Shown here: positions 1 through 8,417 of the stretch, in pieces
How positions within the stretch are numbered: position 1 is the first letter of the stretch
Layout: every line of letters starts with the position of its first letter
NCBI GenBank assembly: GCA_963755815.1
Contig: CAVWLF010000008.1
Span: 62,001-126,000 of the forward strand
DNA: 64,000 nucleotides
From: Palsa-506 sp963755815
GTDB lineage: Bacteria; Actinomycetota; Actinomycetes; Streptosporangiales; Streptosporangiaceae
Reading direction: 5' to 3'
Made by a program: the position numbers and the translations under genes
Notes under the pieces: generated by a model
Databases searched by the model: none
Told to the model about the DNA's origin: nothing
Seen by the model: the letters and a program-made list of their open reading frames with translations, nothing else

Positions 1-1
1 C

Positions 2-1324
2 CTGCGCGTCCTGCGCGAGGGGCACATTCAGGCCAGCGACCAGATCATCAAGACCAGGACCGGCCCGCACGCGCTCAGCGTGACCGACACCGACGCGCTG
101 CTCTACCTGCCCGGCCGCGACACCGCGAAGCTGCGGCTGGCCGCCCAGATCCCGGCGCTGAGCCCGGGATGGCAGCAATCCTTCCGCGAACTGATCGACG
201 CGGCCGAGCGCGGCGGCCCGGCCACCGCACCGCCGCCCGGCACCGAGCCGGGCGCACGCCCCGGTCCGGCCTGGACCGGATTCCGGCCGTTGCGCGTGAC
301 CAAGGTGGTCCGGGAAACAGCGACTGTCTCCTCGATCTACCTGACCGCCCCGGACGGCACCGCGCTCCCGGCGGCGCAGGCCGGCCTGTACATCACGCTC
401 CGGGTAGCCGGCGCCGGGCAGCCCGCCCCGGTGCGCAGCTACTCGCTGTCGTCCGCTCCGGGCGCGGCCGCATACCGGATCAGCGTCAAGTCCGAGCCAC
501 ACGGCGCGGTGAGCCCGTACCTGAACCGCACCCTGCGGGCCGGCGCAACCCTCGAGGTAGCCGCGCCCCGCGGCGATTTCGTCCTCGATGACGGCTCAGC
601 ACCGGTGCTGCTGATCTCGGCCGGCATCGGCGTGACCCCGGTCCTGTCGATGTTGCACCAGCTCGCGCAGGCAGGCAGTGAACGCGAGGTGTGGTGGATC
701 TACAGCGCGCGGCGGCCGCGAGAACGTCCGCTCGCCGCCGAGGCCCGCGCCTTGCTCCAGTCGCTGCCGCACACCCGCGAGCAGTTGTTCTACAGTCAGG
801 CCACGCCGGCCGAGCTGCGCCGGGAGCATGCCGTCGCCGGGCACGTCACCAAGGACACGCTGGCGGTGCTAGGCCTCCCGGCCAGCGCGCAGGCTTACGT
901 CTGCGGGCCGCCTGCGTACATGGCCGACGTGCGCGACGCCCTCAGCGCGGCCGGCCTCGAGCCCGCCCGTATTCACACCGAACTGTTCGCGGCACTGCCA
1001 TCCGCCAACCCCGGCGTCGTCGGCCATGCGGTCCCGGCGCCGCACCCGCCGCCAGGACCGCCAGGCACCGGGCCGCTGGTCACCTTCGCCCGCAGCGGGA
1101 TTTCCACGCCCTTCGCGGCCAGCTGGCGCAGCCTCCTCGACCTGGCCGATGCCTGCGATGTGCCGACCCGGTGGAGCTGCCGGGCGGGCGTATGCCACAC
1201 CTGCATCACGCCACTGCTGTCCGGCGCTGTCTCGTACTCTCCGGACCCGCTGGAGGCCCCGTCCGACGGCCAGGTGCTCATCTGCTGCTCCCAGCCCCGA
1301 TCCGACATCGTCCTGGACATGTAG
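2..1324 (+). CDS. MOSC domain / FAD-NAD ferredoxin reductase / 2Fe-2S ferredoxin fusion (5' partial)
   Basis: The open frame runs in from the left edge, so the N-terminus is missing; 440 residues are visible. The first 60 or so resemble the helical tail of a MOSC (molybdenum cofactor sulfurase C-terminal) domain. A flavin-reductase module follows, with the FAD-binding motif RSYSLSS and the NAD-side stretch LISAGIGVTPVLSML and CGPPAYM. The C-terminus is a plant-type 2Fe-2S ferredoxin with cysteines in the pattern CRAGVCHTC and a fourth in LICCS. The layout matches multidomain reductases that pass electrons from NAD(P)H through FAD to the iron-sulfur cluster, here with a MOSC domain in front. 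The substrate is unknown. A downstream ATG-like start at 80 would fall inside the MOSC tail and is unlikely to be genuine. The domain call is firm, the physiological partner is not. Confidence 0.85.
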   Translation: MRVLREGHIQASDQIIKTRTGPHALSVTDTDALLYLPGRDTAKLRLAAQIPALSPGWQQSFRELIDAAERGGPATAPPPGTEPGARPGPAWTGFRPLRVTKVVRETATVSSIYLTAPDGTALPAAQAGLYITLRVAGAGQPAPVRSYSLSSAPGAAAYRISVKSEPHGAVSPYLNRTLRAGATLEVAAPRGDFVLDDGSAPVLLISAGIGVTPVLSMLHQLAQAGSEREVWWIYSARRPRERPLAAEARALLQSLPHTREQLFYSQATPAELRREHAVAGHVTKDTLAVLGLPASAQAYVCGPPAYMADVRDALSAAGLEPARIHTELFAALPSANPGVVGHAVPAPHPPPGPPGTGPLVTFARSGISTPFAASWRSLLDLADACDVPTRWSCRAGVCHTCITPLLSGAVSYSPDPLEAPSDGQVLICCSQPRSDIVLDM

Positions 1325-1362
1325 CCGGGCAGCCGGGCCGAGGTGCGGGCGGCTTTGCCCGG

Positions 1363-2313
1363 TTACAGCCGGGAGGTGAGCTCGGCCACGATGTCCGCGG
1401 CCGGTTGCGGCTGCCGGGCGAGTGCGACGCTCTGCCCGGCCCACATGGAGAGTGCTTCGATGTCACCGGCCGTCCCGGCCATGGGCGGCGCTGGCTCGTA
1501 CCGCACGATTGCCTCGCCGGAGGCGAAGTGCGCGATTACGTCGCCCGCACCCGGCCGCTGCGCGAGCGGCGGGCGGCCCGCGGCTTGCCACGCGTCGGCG
1601 GTTGAGTTGCGGAGCGCCCGGTGCGGAGAGTCCGGCCACCCGACCGAGTACAGGTTGTCATACCGCTGCGGGTCGGTCTCGGCCGCGGCGATCAGCGCGC
1701 GCCGGTAGTCCTCGTGGATCGGCATCTCCTCGGCCAGCAGGAACCGCGTGCCCAGCCACGCCGCCTGGGCGCCCAGGGCCAGCACCGCGGCCACGCCGCG
1801 GGCGTCACCGATCCCGCCGGCCGCGATTACCGGCACCGGCGCCACCGCGTCCACCACCGCGGGCACCAGCGGCAGGGTCGCGACCGTCCCCCATACGTGC
1901 CCGCCGGCCTCCCAGCCCTGCGCGACCACCACGTCCACCCCGGACGCCACCGCCCGCCGCGCTTCCTCGGCGGTGCCGACCGTGTGCAGGACAATCCCCC
2001 CGGCGTCGTGCACGCGCTGGATGTAGCCGCTGGGATCACCCATGAAAAACGAGACAATGCGCAAGCCGGCGTCAAGGGCCTGGTCCAGGCGACGGTGACG
2101 ATCTTCGGTGAGAACCAGGTTGCCGCAGAACGGCCGCTCGGTCAGCGCCGCCGTCTCCCGGACCACCGCTCCGACGTCGTCTGACCACGTCAGCGTCAGC
2201 ATGCCGAGCGCGCCGGCATTCGAGACCGCCGCGGCCAGCCGGGGCACCGCGACCATGGGCGCCAGGACTATCGGCTGTTCGATCCCGAGCAACTCGCACA
2301 CCGGCGTGCGCAT
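1363..2313 (-). CDS. Nitronate monooxygenase (2-nitropropane dioxygenase family)
   Basis: A 316-residue FMN-dependent TIM-barrel protein. It opens with a typical family start (MRTPVCELLGIEQPIVLAPM) and carries the FMN phosphate-binding segments VIAAGGIGDARGV and WLGTRFLLAEE, plus the AQGWEAGGH loop that holds the catalytic His of class I enzymes. Members oxidise alkyl nitronates such as propionate 3-nitronate. An in-frame extension to 2487 exists but lies in the neighbouring peroxiredoxin gene, so the start at 2313 is chosen. It begins 5 bp after the stop of that gene on the same strand, so the two are probably co-transcribed. A second, more distant family member lies at 12777-13745. Confidence 0.9.
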   Translation of the reverse strand: MRTPVCELLGIEQPIVLAPMVAVPRLAAAVSNAGALGMLTLTWSDDVGAVVRETAALTERPFCGNLVLTEDRHRRLDQALDAGLRIVSFFMGDPSGYIQRVHDAGGIVLHTVGTAEEARRAVASGVDVVVAQGWEAGGHVWGTVATLPLVPAVVDAVAPVPVIAAGGIGDARGVAAVLALGAQAAWLGTRFLLAEEMPIHEDYRRALIAAAETDPQRYDNLYSVGWPDSPHRALRNSTADAWQAAGRPPLAQRPGAGDVIAHFASGEAIVRYEPAPPMAGTAGDIEALSMWAGQSVALARQPQPAADIVAELTSRL

Positions 2314-2318
2314 CGCTG

Positions 2319-2933
2319 TCACCCCGTGCTCGGTTCGACGTACGAGGTCGGCTTCGATCCGGGGGTCCGCCGGTCCCAGCCGTGGAAATGCGAGAAGTCG
2401 CCGGCGTTCCAGGCGTCCCGGAGCCCCGGGGCGCTCAGATCCCAGTCCGGGCGGCTCTCCCTGGTGGCGGCCCGCAGGTCCTGCCACAGGTCGGCGAACG
2501 ACGGGCGGCCCCAGAACCAGTAGCCGTTATAGACACTGTGAATGACCAGCCCGGGCTTGAGCACCAGCGTGTGCGGGATCATCGGGTTGTGCTCAGGGTC
2601 GGTGTACTCGGCAATGTCGAGGTCCTGCTGGACGGTCCGGCCGGGATCGGACAGGAAGGTCCACTGGGCGCCCACCGACGCGCGGAACTCCTGCAGGGTG
2701 TGATGGTCATCGGTAGCGATCGTGACGACCTGGGTGTAGGCCACCGCGATCTTCGAGTAGCCGGCCGCCAGCTCAAGATGCTGCTGATGCTCTTTCGGGC
2801 AGTAGTTGCCGCGCGCCAGCGTCAGGATCAGCGGATCGCTGCCCTGAAGCTCGCTGAGCGAACGCACCGTGCCGATGTGATCCGGCAGGGAGTAATCGGG
2901 AAAGTCGCCGCCTGGTCTGATATCAGGTCGCAT
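2319..2933 (-). CDS. Peroxiredoxin-like (AhpC/TSA, redoxin fold) protein
   Basis: 204 residues. The N-terminal half fits a thioredoxin-fold peroxiredoxin: the segment DPLILTLARGNYCPKEH puts the only cysteine (Cys45) where the peroxidatic Cys sits, and the later segment PHTLVLKPGLVIHSVYNGYWFWGRP fits the end of the fold. No resolving cysteine exists, so a 1-Cys mechanism is implied. The residues around Cys45 differ from the classical PxxxTxxC motif, so peroxidase activity is inference. The C-terminal 50 residues are an extension rich in W and R. It is first in an operon with the nitronate monooxygenase (5-bp gap). One hypothesis is removal of peroxide made by that flavoenzyme. Confidence 0.75.
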   Translation of the reverse strand: MRPDIRPGGDFPDYSLPDHIGTVRSLSELQGSDPLILTLARGNYCPKEHQQHLELAAGYSKIAVAYTQVVTIATDDHHTLQEFRASVGAQWTFLSDPGRTVQQDLDIAEYTDPEHNPMIPHTLVLKPGLVIHSVYNGYWFWGRPSFADLWQDLRAATRESRPDWDLSAPGLRDAWNAGDFSHFHGWDRRTPGSKPTSYVEPSTG

Positions 2934-3059
2934 CGCTTGACCGCCTCTCGCAGTCTCAAAGTCCGCGGATCGTCGCTCGGGTGTACGCCTTGAAGCTGAT
3001 CGGCCCGGCCGGAGTCTGTCAACCCTGAGCCGGGCACCGGGGACCGGATATTACTGAGT

Positions 3060-3455
3060 TCACCGGTCCTGGCCGGGGATCGCCTCAGCGAGCGCCACCC
3101 GGGAGGCAGGCGCCGGGAAAGGGTCGGCAAAGTACTGGGTCTCGTGCGTGACCAGATCGCCGGTGAACTCCATTACGCTCACCGAGTAGGTGGGCACGCC
3201 GTCATAGGTGATCACGCACTCGCTCACCCACAGGTCGCCGCTACCCCGGATCCGCAGGACCCTGAAGTGGCGTTCAGCCGGGTGCCCGCCGCGCTGCGCC
3301 TGGATCTTCGACCGGCCCCGGAAGCGCTCCCCGGACTGCGGGTAGTCCAGGATCCCGTCTTCGGCGTAGATCGCGTGCTCGGTGTCGATGTCCCCGCTCT
3401 CGGAGGCCTCCCAGTGCTGCCCCACCCGGGCCCGGATCCTGGCGTCACGATCCAT
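3060..3455 (-). CDS. SnoaL-like / NTF2-fold protein
   Basis: 131 residues, within the usual range for the NTF2-like SnoaL family. It has the expected pattern: an N-terminal helix (IRARVGQHWEASESGD), then HAIYAEDGILDYPQSGERFRG, and alternating beta strands ending in the typical HETQYFADPFPAPASR tail. The family includes polyketide cyclases, isomerases and many stress proteins of unknown substrate, so no reaction can be named. A purine-rich ribosome site (AAGGAAGG) precedes the ATG. It stands alone, facing away from the exporter at 3712. Confidence 0.75.
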   Translation of the reverse strand: MDRDARIRARVGQHWEASESGDIDTEHAIYAEDGILDYPQSGERFRGRSKIQAQRGGHPAERHFRVLRIRGSGDLWVSECVITYDGVPTYSVSVMEFTGDLVTHETQYFADPFPAPASRVALAEAIPGQDR

Positions 3456-3629
3456 TGTCCTTGCCTTCCTTACCTGTTGCGCGCAGCCAGAACGCCGCCC
3501 GCCCGCTCACCCGGACCCCGGCCCGCAGCACCGGCGGGCCGATAGCAGTAACTTGACCTAAGAGATCGCCGGTCCTCCCGCGCTACCGTCATGAGGGCTT
3601 ACCTTGACTCGCCTACCCGGAGGACGACC

Positions 3630-3692
3630 CATGGACCTCAACGTACCGGCACCGGAATCGTGATCGACGGCGGCCTGGTAACCACGTTGTGA
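3630..3692 (+). pseudogene. C-terminal remnant of a short-chain dehydrogenase/reductase
   Basis: Reading the frame that ends at the TGA at 3690-3692 gives the tail RTGTGIVIDGGLVTTL. This is the signature end of classical SDR enzymes (TG.....DGG....); compare AYVTGAVIPVDGGLATTV at the end of the intact SDR at 52961-53728. No SDR body is found upstream in any frame, where the frame reads through proline/arginine-rich noncoding sequence. The ribosome site of the exporter starts about 10 bp after this stop, so the fragment probably marks a deletion that removed an SDR gene once upstream of the exporter. The left boundary is approximate. Confidence 0.5.
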
Positions 3693-3711
3693 GAGCGCTG
3701 GAGGAGAGGCA

Positions 3712-5259
3712 ATGAGCGCGACCGGGTCACCCTCGGGCCTGGTGCGTTACGGGCAGCCCGCCGGACGGTGGGTGCTGCTGGCCACCGTGCTCGGGTCAGC
3801 GCTGGCCTTCATCGACGCCACCGTCGTCAACATCGCGCTGCCGCGCATCGCCGCGAGCTTGCACGCGGACGCCGGCGCCCTGCAATGGACCATCAACGGC
3901 TACACCCTCAGCCTCGCTTCGCTGATCCTGCTGGGCGGATCGCTCGGGGACCGTTTCGGCCGGCGCAAGATCTTCGTTATCGGCGTCAGCTGGTTCGCCG
4001 CGGCCTCACTCCTGTGCGGGCTGGCTCCTACCATGGACGCGCTGATCGCCGCCCGGGTCCTGGAGGGCATCGGCGGGGCCCTGCTGACCCCGGGCGCCCT
4101 GGCCATCCTGCAGGCGTCGTTCGTGCCGGAGGACCGCGCCCGGGCCATCGGGGCCTGGTCGGGCCTGGGCGGCATCGGCGGCGCGCTTGGGCCGTTCCTG
4201 GGCGGATGGCTGGTCCAGGTCGGCAGCTGGCGGCTGGTCTTCCTGATCAACGTTCCGCTGGCCGCGCTGGTCGCCGTCGTCGCGCTGCGGCACGTGCCCG
4301 AGTCCCGCGACCCGGATGCGCCGCCCGGCCTGGACATCGCCGGGGTCCTCACCGGCGCCGTCGGCCTGGCCGGACTCACCTACGGATTCACCGCCTGGCC
4401 CGCCATGGGCGGCAGCTCGCCGGTCGTCATCGGGTCGCTCGCGATCGGGGCCGCGGGCATCCTCGCGTTCGTGCTCGCCGAGCGGCGCTCGCTGCACCCG
4501 ATGCTCCCGCTGGAAGTATTCGCATCCAGGGCCTTCACCGCCGCGAACCTGGTGACCTTCGCGGTGTATGCGGCGCTGGGCGGGGTTTTCTTCCTGGTGG
4601 TGCTCAACCTGCAGGTCGTCAGGCACTTCACCCCGCTGGCCGCGGGGACCGCGCTGCTGCCCATCACCGCGCTGATGCTCCTGCTCTCGGCCCGCGCCGG
4701 CGCACTCGCGCAGCGCATCGGCCCCCGCCTGCCGATGACCCTCGGGCCGCTCATCTGCGCGGGCGCGCTCGTGCTGTTCGCCCGCATCGGCGCGAGCGCC
4801 TCCTACATTCGTGATGTGCTCCCGGCGGCGGTGATCCTCGGCCTGGGCCTGTCACTGACCGTCGCCCCGCTGACCGCCACCGCGCTGGGCTCGGTCCCCG
4901 AACGCCACGCCGGCGTCGCCAGCGGCGTCAACAACGCCGTCGCCCGGGCGGCCGGCCTGCTGGCCGTCGCAGTCCTGCCGCTGGCCGCCGGCCTCGGCAC
5001 CGGCAGCCTCACCAACCCCGCCGACCTGGCGTCCGTCTACCACACGGCGATGCTGCTCTGCGCGGGCCTCCTGATCGTCGGCGCCGGGATCGCCCTGGTC
5101 GCCATCCCGGCCAAACTCGCCGCGCCGGCCACGCCCGGCCAGCCCGCCGCGGCCAAGCCCCCGGCCGTGCCGATTCCATTCAACTGCCCGATCACCGGGC
5201 CGACGCTACCGCCCGAGACCTACGCGGTCAGCGGGCCGGCGCCGCCGCAGCCCGGCTGA
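3712..5259 (+). CDS. DHA2-family MFS drug exporter (EmrB/QacA type)
   Basis: A 515-residue membrane protein with about 14 hydrophobic segments, the number expected of DHA2 proton antiporters. It carries motif A (GGSLGDRFGRRKIF) after the second helix, the family N-terminal signature FIDATVVNIALPRI, and a motif-C-like stretch in helix 5 (GIGGALGPFLGGWLV). The last 50 residues are proline/alanine-rich and cytoplasmic. Such proteins expel hydrophobic drugs or secondary metabolites across the inner membrane; the substrate cannot be read. A good ribosome site (GGAGGAGAGG) sits just before the ATG. The preceding SDR remnant suggests it was once the second gene of an SDR-exporter unit. Confidence 0.9.
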   Translation: MSATGSPSGLVRYGQPAGRWVLLATVLGSALAFIDATVVNIALPRIAASLHADAGALQWTINGYTLSLASLILLGGSLGDRFGRRKIFVIGVSWFAAASLLCGLAPTMDALIAARVLEGIGGALLTPGALAILQASFVPEDRARAIGAWSGLGGIGGALGPFLGGWLVQVGSWRLVFLINVPLAALVAVVALRHVPESRDPDAPPGLDIAGVLTGAVGLAGLTYGFTAWPAMGGSSPVVIGSLAIGAAGILAFVLAERRSLHPMLPLEVFASRAFTAANLVTFAVYAALGGVFFLVVLNLQVVRHFTPLAAGTALLPITALMLLLSARAGALAQRIGPRLPMTLGPLICAGALVLFARIGASASYIRDVLPAAVILGLGLSLTVAPLTATALGSVPERHAGVASGVNNAVARAAGLLAVAVLPLAAGLGTGSLTNPADLASVYHTAMLLCAGLLIVGAGIALVAIPAKLAAPATPGQPAAAKPPAVPIPFNCPITGPTLPPETYAVSGPAPPQPG

Positions 5260-5431
5260 ACCGCCAGGCCGGCGGAAACGGCCGGGGGTGCTGCCGTTCA
5301 GGCGTCACGCACTCGCTGAACGGCGGCGGACCATATGATCCACTTCAGCAGTGCGGACAACCCCCGGCGCTATCAGAGCAACGCCACTCGCCGCGGGCGG
5401 GGCGGCTTGTGATCCTGAGGAGGCATCAGCT

Positions 5432-5605
5432 ATGGCTACGTACCGGATGGTCTACGGAGACGATGAGCAGGTCGTCAGGGAGACATTCGAGAACATCGAC
5501 GATGTGGAGCGCGAGGACGGCTGGGTCGTGCTGTTCCGCGGCAAGGACGCGATCCTGCGCGTGCAGGAGATCCACGTGCAGTCGATGGAACGAATCGACT
5601 CGTAA
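5432..5605 (+). CDS. Small conserved-looking hypothetical protein (57 aa)
   Basis: The ATG at 5432 is chosen because GAGGAGG lies 8-9 bp upstream; a longer frame from 5351 is not supported. The product (start MATYRMVYGDDEQVV) is acidic, alternates predicted beta strands and a helix, and contains the well-formed strand pair DGWVVLFRGKDAILRVQ. No cysteine, signal peptide or membrane segment is present. It resembles the many short cytosolic hypothetical proteins of actinobacteria; no function can be assigned. It is a single gene between the exporter and the convergent cobK. Confidence 0.65.
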   Translation: MATYRMVYGDDEQVVRETFENIDDVEREDGWVVLFRGKDAILRVQEIHVQSMERIDS

Positions 5606-5676
5606 ATCGCCGGACCACGGCGGGCTCGCACCGGGCTCATGCCGGAGAACCGTTGCCGCTCAGTGCCTTTCGGTGG

Positions 5677-6435
5677 TCAAGCCCCCTTCCGGTGGTCAAG
5701 CTGGGTCAGCAGCCAGTCCTCGGCGGCGGCAACTGACGGGCAGGTTGGGCCGGCCGGTGCTGGCCGGCTGACCATGACGACCGGGATACCGGCATCCCGG
5801 GCGGCTATGAGCTTGCCGGTGGTCAGCTCCCCGCCGCTGTCCCTGGTCACCAGGACTCCGATCCGGTGCCGCCGGATGAGGGCCCGTTCGGCATCGGCGG
5901 CATAGGGGCCGGGATCCAGGATCAGCTGCCGGGCGGCCGGCAGCGGGCCGGCCGGGGGCGTGATGCAGCGGATGAGGAACCACAGCTGATCCAGCACCGC
6001 GAAGGCCGCCAGCCCCTGCTGGCCGGTGGTGAGGAACGCGCGCCGTCCCAGCGACGGCAGTAGTTCCGCGGCGGCGCGCACCGAGCCGACCCGATGCCAG
6101 TCATCGCCCGGGACCGCGGCGTAGGGCGGCCGCAGCAGGCTGATCAGCGGCGTCCCGGATTCCGCGCAGGCCATGGCGGCGTGGGCACTGATGGTCTGGG
6201 CGAATGGGTGGGTGGCATCAATCACGGCGGCGACGCGATGCAACCGCAGCCAGGCCCTCAGCTCATCCGCCCCGCCGAAACCCCCGACCCGCACGTCCCC
6301 GGGCCGCGGAGCATGCCGGGGGGTCCGGCCGGCCAGCGCGGAGGTGACCCGCAGGCCGGGCCGCCCGGCCAGGCGGCTGGCCAGCTGCCGCCCTTCGGCG
6401 GTGCCGGCCAGGATCAGGACATGGGCCCCCGTCAT
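5677..6435 (-). CDS. cobK: Precorrin-6A reductase
   Basis: 252 residues matching CobK/CbiJ. It starts with VLILAGTAEGRQLA (the NADPH-binding GTxEGR motif) and contains the conserved DATHPFA segment near residue 75, the TTGQQGL motif and VTRDSGGELTTGKLIAA near the C-terminus. It reduces precorrin-6A to precorrin-6B with NADPH in the aerobic, late-cobalt-insertion branch of cobalamin synthesis. The start codon overlaps the stop of cobF by 4 bp (ATGA), so the genes are translationally coupled. No other corrin-ring genes and no cobalamin riboswitch are visible nearby, so the rest of the pathway must be elsewhere. Confidence 0.93.
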   Translation of the reverse strand: MTGAHVLILAGTAEGRQLASRLAGRPGLRVTSALAGRTPRHAPRPGDVRVGGFGGADELRAWLRLHRVAAVIDATHPFAQTISAHAAMACAESGTPLISLLRPPYAAVPGDDWHRVGSVRAAAELLPSLGRRAFLTTGQQGLAAFAVLDQLWFLIRCITPPAGPLPAARQLILDPGPYAADAERALIRRHRIGVLVTRDSGGELTTGKLIAARDAGIPVVMVSRPAPAGPTCPSVAAAEDWLLTQLDHRKGA

Positions 6436-7196
6436 CCGCCGCCCCGCCGCCGGAGCAGGTAGGTGTCCATGATCCAGCCATGCCGGCGCCGGGCTTCTCC
6501 CCGGGCCGCCGTGATCTGCCGCGCCACGTCGGTGACCCGGCCGGAGATCAGGATCTCGTCCGCACTGCCGATGTAGGCACCCCAGTAAATGTCCACGTCC
6601 GCATCGTCCACGCTGGTGAAGGCCGCCCCGGCGTCGAGCATCACGACGACGTCGTCGGCGCTGCCGGGAAAGCCCTGCGCGAGCAGCCGGCCGGTGGTGA
6701 TGTGCACCGGGCGCCCGGCCCGGGTCAGGCTGATGTGGTGCTGGGCGGCCAGCGCCTGGATGCTGCTGATTCCCGGGATCATGCGCAGGTCAAAGCGGAC
6801 CGTGCCGCGGGACAGCACCTCGTCCAGGACATGCACGGTGCTGTCGTAGATCGCGGGATCTCCCCAGGCCAGGAACGCGCCATTCTCCTGGTCGCCGAGT
6901 TCGGCCGCGATCAGCCGTTCGTAGACCGCAGCGCGGTGCGTCCGCCAGTCATCCACCGCCGGCCCGTAGGCGGCGGCGCCACGATCGCGTTCCGGATCGG
7001 CGGCGGTCACTATCCGGTACGAGGAGCCGGTGATGTACCGCTCGCAGATGTCCCGGCGGTACTCGAGAAGCTCGCGCGTCACCTCGCCCTTGTCCATCAT
7101 GAACACGACATCGGCCGCGTTGAGCGCCCTGATGGCCTGGATCGTCATGTGCTCGGGATCGCCGGCGCCGATTCCGACGATGGATACTGTCCGCAT
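6432..7196 (-). CDS. cobF: Precorrin-6A synthase (deacetylating)
   Basis: 254 residues of the tetrapyrrole SAM-methyltransferase family. The N-terminal glycine-rich SAM loop VSIVGIGAGDPEHMT is intact, and GDPAIYDST and MIPGISSIQALAA are the conserved central motifs. CobF methylates C1 of precorrin-5 and releases the acetyl group, giving precorrin-6A, the substrate of the adjacent CobK. The start at MRTVSIVGIG (7196) is preferred over the upstream in-frame codon at 7217 because family members begin right before the beta-1 strand. Presence of CobF indicates the aerobic cobalamin pathway. Confidence 0.92.
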   Translation of the reverse strand: MRTVSIVGIGAGDPEHMTIQAIRALNAADVVFMMDKGEVTRELLEYRRDICERYITGSSYRIVTAADPERDRGAAAYGPAVDDWRTHRAAVYERLIAAELGDQENGAFLAWGDPAIYDSTVHVLDEVLSRGTVRFDLRMIPGISSIQALAAQHHISLTRAGRPVHITTGRLLAQGFPGSADDVVVMLDAGAAFTSVDDADVDIYWGAYIGSADEILISGRVTDVARQITAARGEARRRHGWIMDTYLLRRRGGG

Positions 7197-7266
7197 CTGG
7201 TCTCCCGCATCTAGCACAGTCCGTCGATGGCACCGCCGTCGTAGCTGCGGGTGGCCCGATCCCGGG

Positions 7267-7599
7267 TCAGGCCTGTTCCGCGGCTCGCGTCAGCTCGATC
7301 AGCTCGTGCAGCACGTCGGCGAGCCGGCCGGCCTCAGCCAGGGAGAGCACCGCGTCCGCCGGACGCGGCAGCGAGATGACCACGTGCGGCGCGTCGTTGC
7401 CCGGCTCGCGCCGCAGCGACACGCTCAGCCCCTCGTGATACGTCTCGCCGCGCACCTCGTACGGATAAGCACCCAGGTTGACGCACCAGGTGGGCAGGGA
7501 GGTGCCCGCGCTGTCGGCCGGCCGGGGCCCCTCATCATCACCGGGGTCGCTCCACAGCGAGCGCATCGCCGTATCCCCGGTCATCATTGCATCGCTCAT
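7267..7599 (-). CDS. Hypothetical protein (110 aa)
   Basis: Not assigned to a named function. The first 35 residues are polar and probably disordered. The rest reads as a small beta-sandwich-like domain (WCVNLGAYPYEVRGETYHEGLSVSLRRE, then HVVISLP) followed by a C-terminal helix rich in leucine (LSLAEAGRLADVLHELIELT). The pattern is reminiscent of short actinobacterial proteins encoded near regulators, but this is only a resemblance. A ribosome site (AAGGACGGGG) lies upstream of the ATG. It could be transcribed with the P-loop protein gene 85 bp upstream. Confidence 0.55.
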   Translation of the reverse strand: MSDAMMTGDTAMRSLWSDPGDDEGPRPADSAGTSLPTWCVNLGAYPYEVRGETYHEGLSVSLRREPGNDAPHVVISLPRPADAVLSLAEAGRLADVLHELIELTRAAEQA

Positions 7600-7684
7600 C
7601 GGATCCCCGTCCTTGCCACGTGGCTGCGGGATGATTATCTAACGCGTCCGGCCGGCTGCAGGTTCACTTTGCGGTCAGCGGCGC

Positions 7685-8236
7685 TCAGGGCGGCGCGAAC
7701 CCCTGCGCGGCGGCCAGCGCGGCCAGGACTTTCCCGGGCCGCGCATCCAGCGGGCCGCTCAGCTCGATTACTGGGACATCCCCCCACGCCTGCAGCGGAT
7801 CCCGGTACACCAGCTCCAGCAGCGCGTCATTCATCTCGGCCCGAAGCCGGGGCAGCTCCGCGCGGGGGAGGAGCCGCTCGGTCTCGGCCGTGATCGGAGT
7901 GAGGATCAGCAGATCCAGGCTCCCCAGTCCGGACCGGAGGGCGGCCGGATCAGCCTCGCGCTCAGGCTCCGCGCCCCGGACGGCCAGGTAGGCCAGATAA
8001 TCCAGCGGCGTGCGATCAAAGACCACCTTCGGGGCGGCGGAGCCGAGCATGCGCAGAGAACGCCGGAACAGCGCGCGGAAATCATCGAGCGACGGCGGGA
8101 ACTCGAACTCATGGCCTTCTTCCTCGAGCAGGAAGTACGGCTCGCCGGCTGGCAGATGACCCGGCAGCCGCGCGCACAACGCATCAACCAGCGTCGTCTT
8201 GCCGGTTCCGTGCGTTCCGGACACGCCAACTCGCAC
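7685..8236 (-). CDS. P-loop ATP-binding protein (AAA/kinase-like)
   Basis: 183 residues beginning with a GTG codon. A Walker A motif, GTHGTGKT, occupies residues 7-14 directly after the first strand, as in nucleotide and metabolite kinases and in AAA_28-type ATPases. VVFDRTPLDYLAYLA looks like the Walker-B-like strand and lid region seen in thymidylate-kinase-like proteins. The substrate is unknown. It is divergent from furA across about 180 bp, and followed on the same strand by the 110-aa hypothetical gene. Confidence 0.7.
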   Translation of the reverse strand: MRVGVSGTHGTGKTTLVDALCARLPGHLPAGEPYFLLEEEGHEFEFPPSLDDFRALFRRSLRMLGSAAPKVVFDRTPLDYLAYLAVRGAEPEREADPAALRSGLGSLDLLILTPITAETERLLPRAELPRLRAEMNDALLELVYRDPLQAWGDVPVIELSGPLDARPGKVLAALAAAQGFAPP

Positions 8237-8380
8237 TGCAGCCCGCCGCCTTCCACCGCCGTGCCGCGAGCCTACGGGAAGAAAAATGCCGGGCCGGTAC
8301 TGGTGGCGGCGGGCTCGGCCAGCCGCAGCCGACGAAGCAGAAACGGGGCACGCGCCACTAGACTGGGAGCATTCGTTTTC

Positions 8381-8409
8381 TTGTACCCCTCGCGTTTATG
8401 GCGATAGGT
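8381..8409 (+). promoter_or_regulatory. Likely furA-katG promoter
   Basis: A TTGTAC -35-like box (8381-8386), a 17-bp spacer and ATAGGT (8404-8409) lie immediately before the furA ATG at 8418. A transcript from here would be nearly leaderless, as described for mycobacterial furA. The 8371-8386 stretch is AT-rich against the GC-rich background and is where a FurA operator would be expected. Confidence 0.45.
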
Positions 8410-8417
8410 TGGGCGGC

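Noticed and set aside
5259..7267. Cobalamin riboswitch before cobF-cobK
   Set aside because: No leader of sufficient length or recognisable B12-box was found upstream of 7196.
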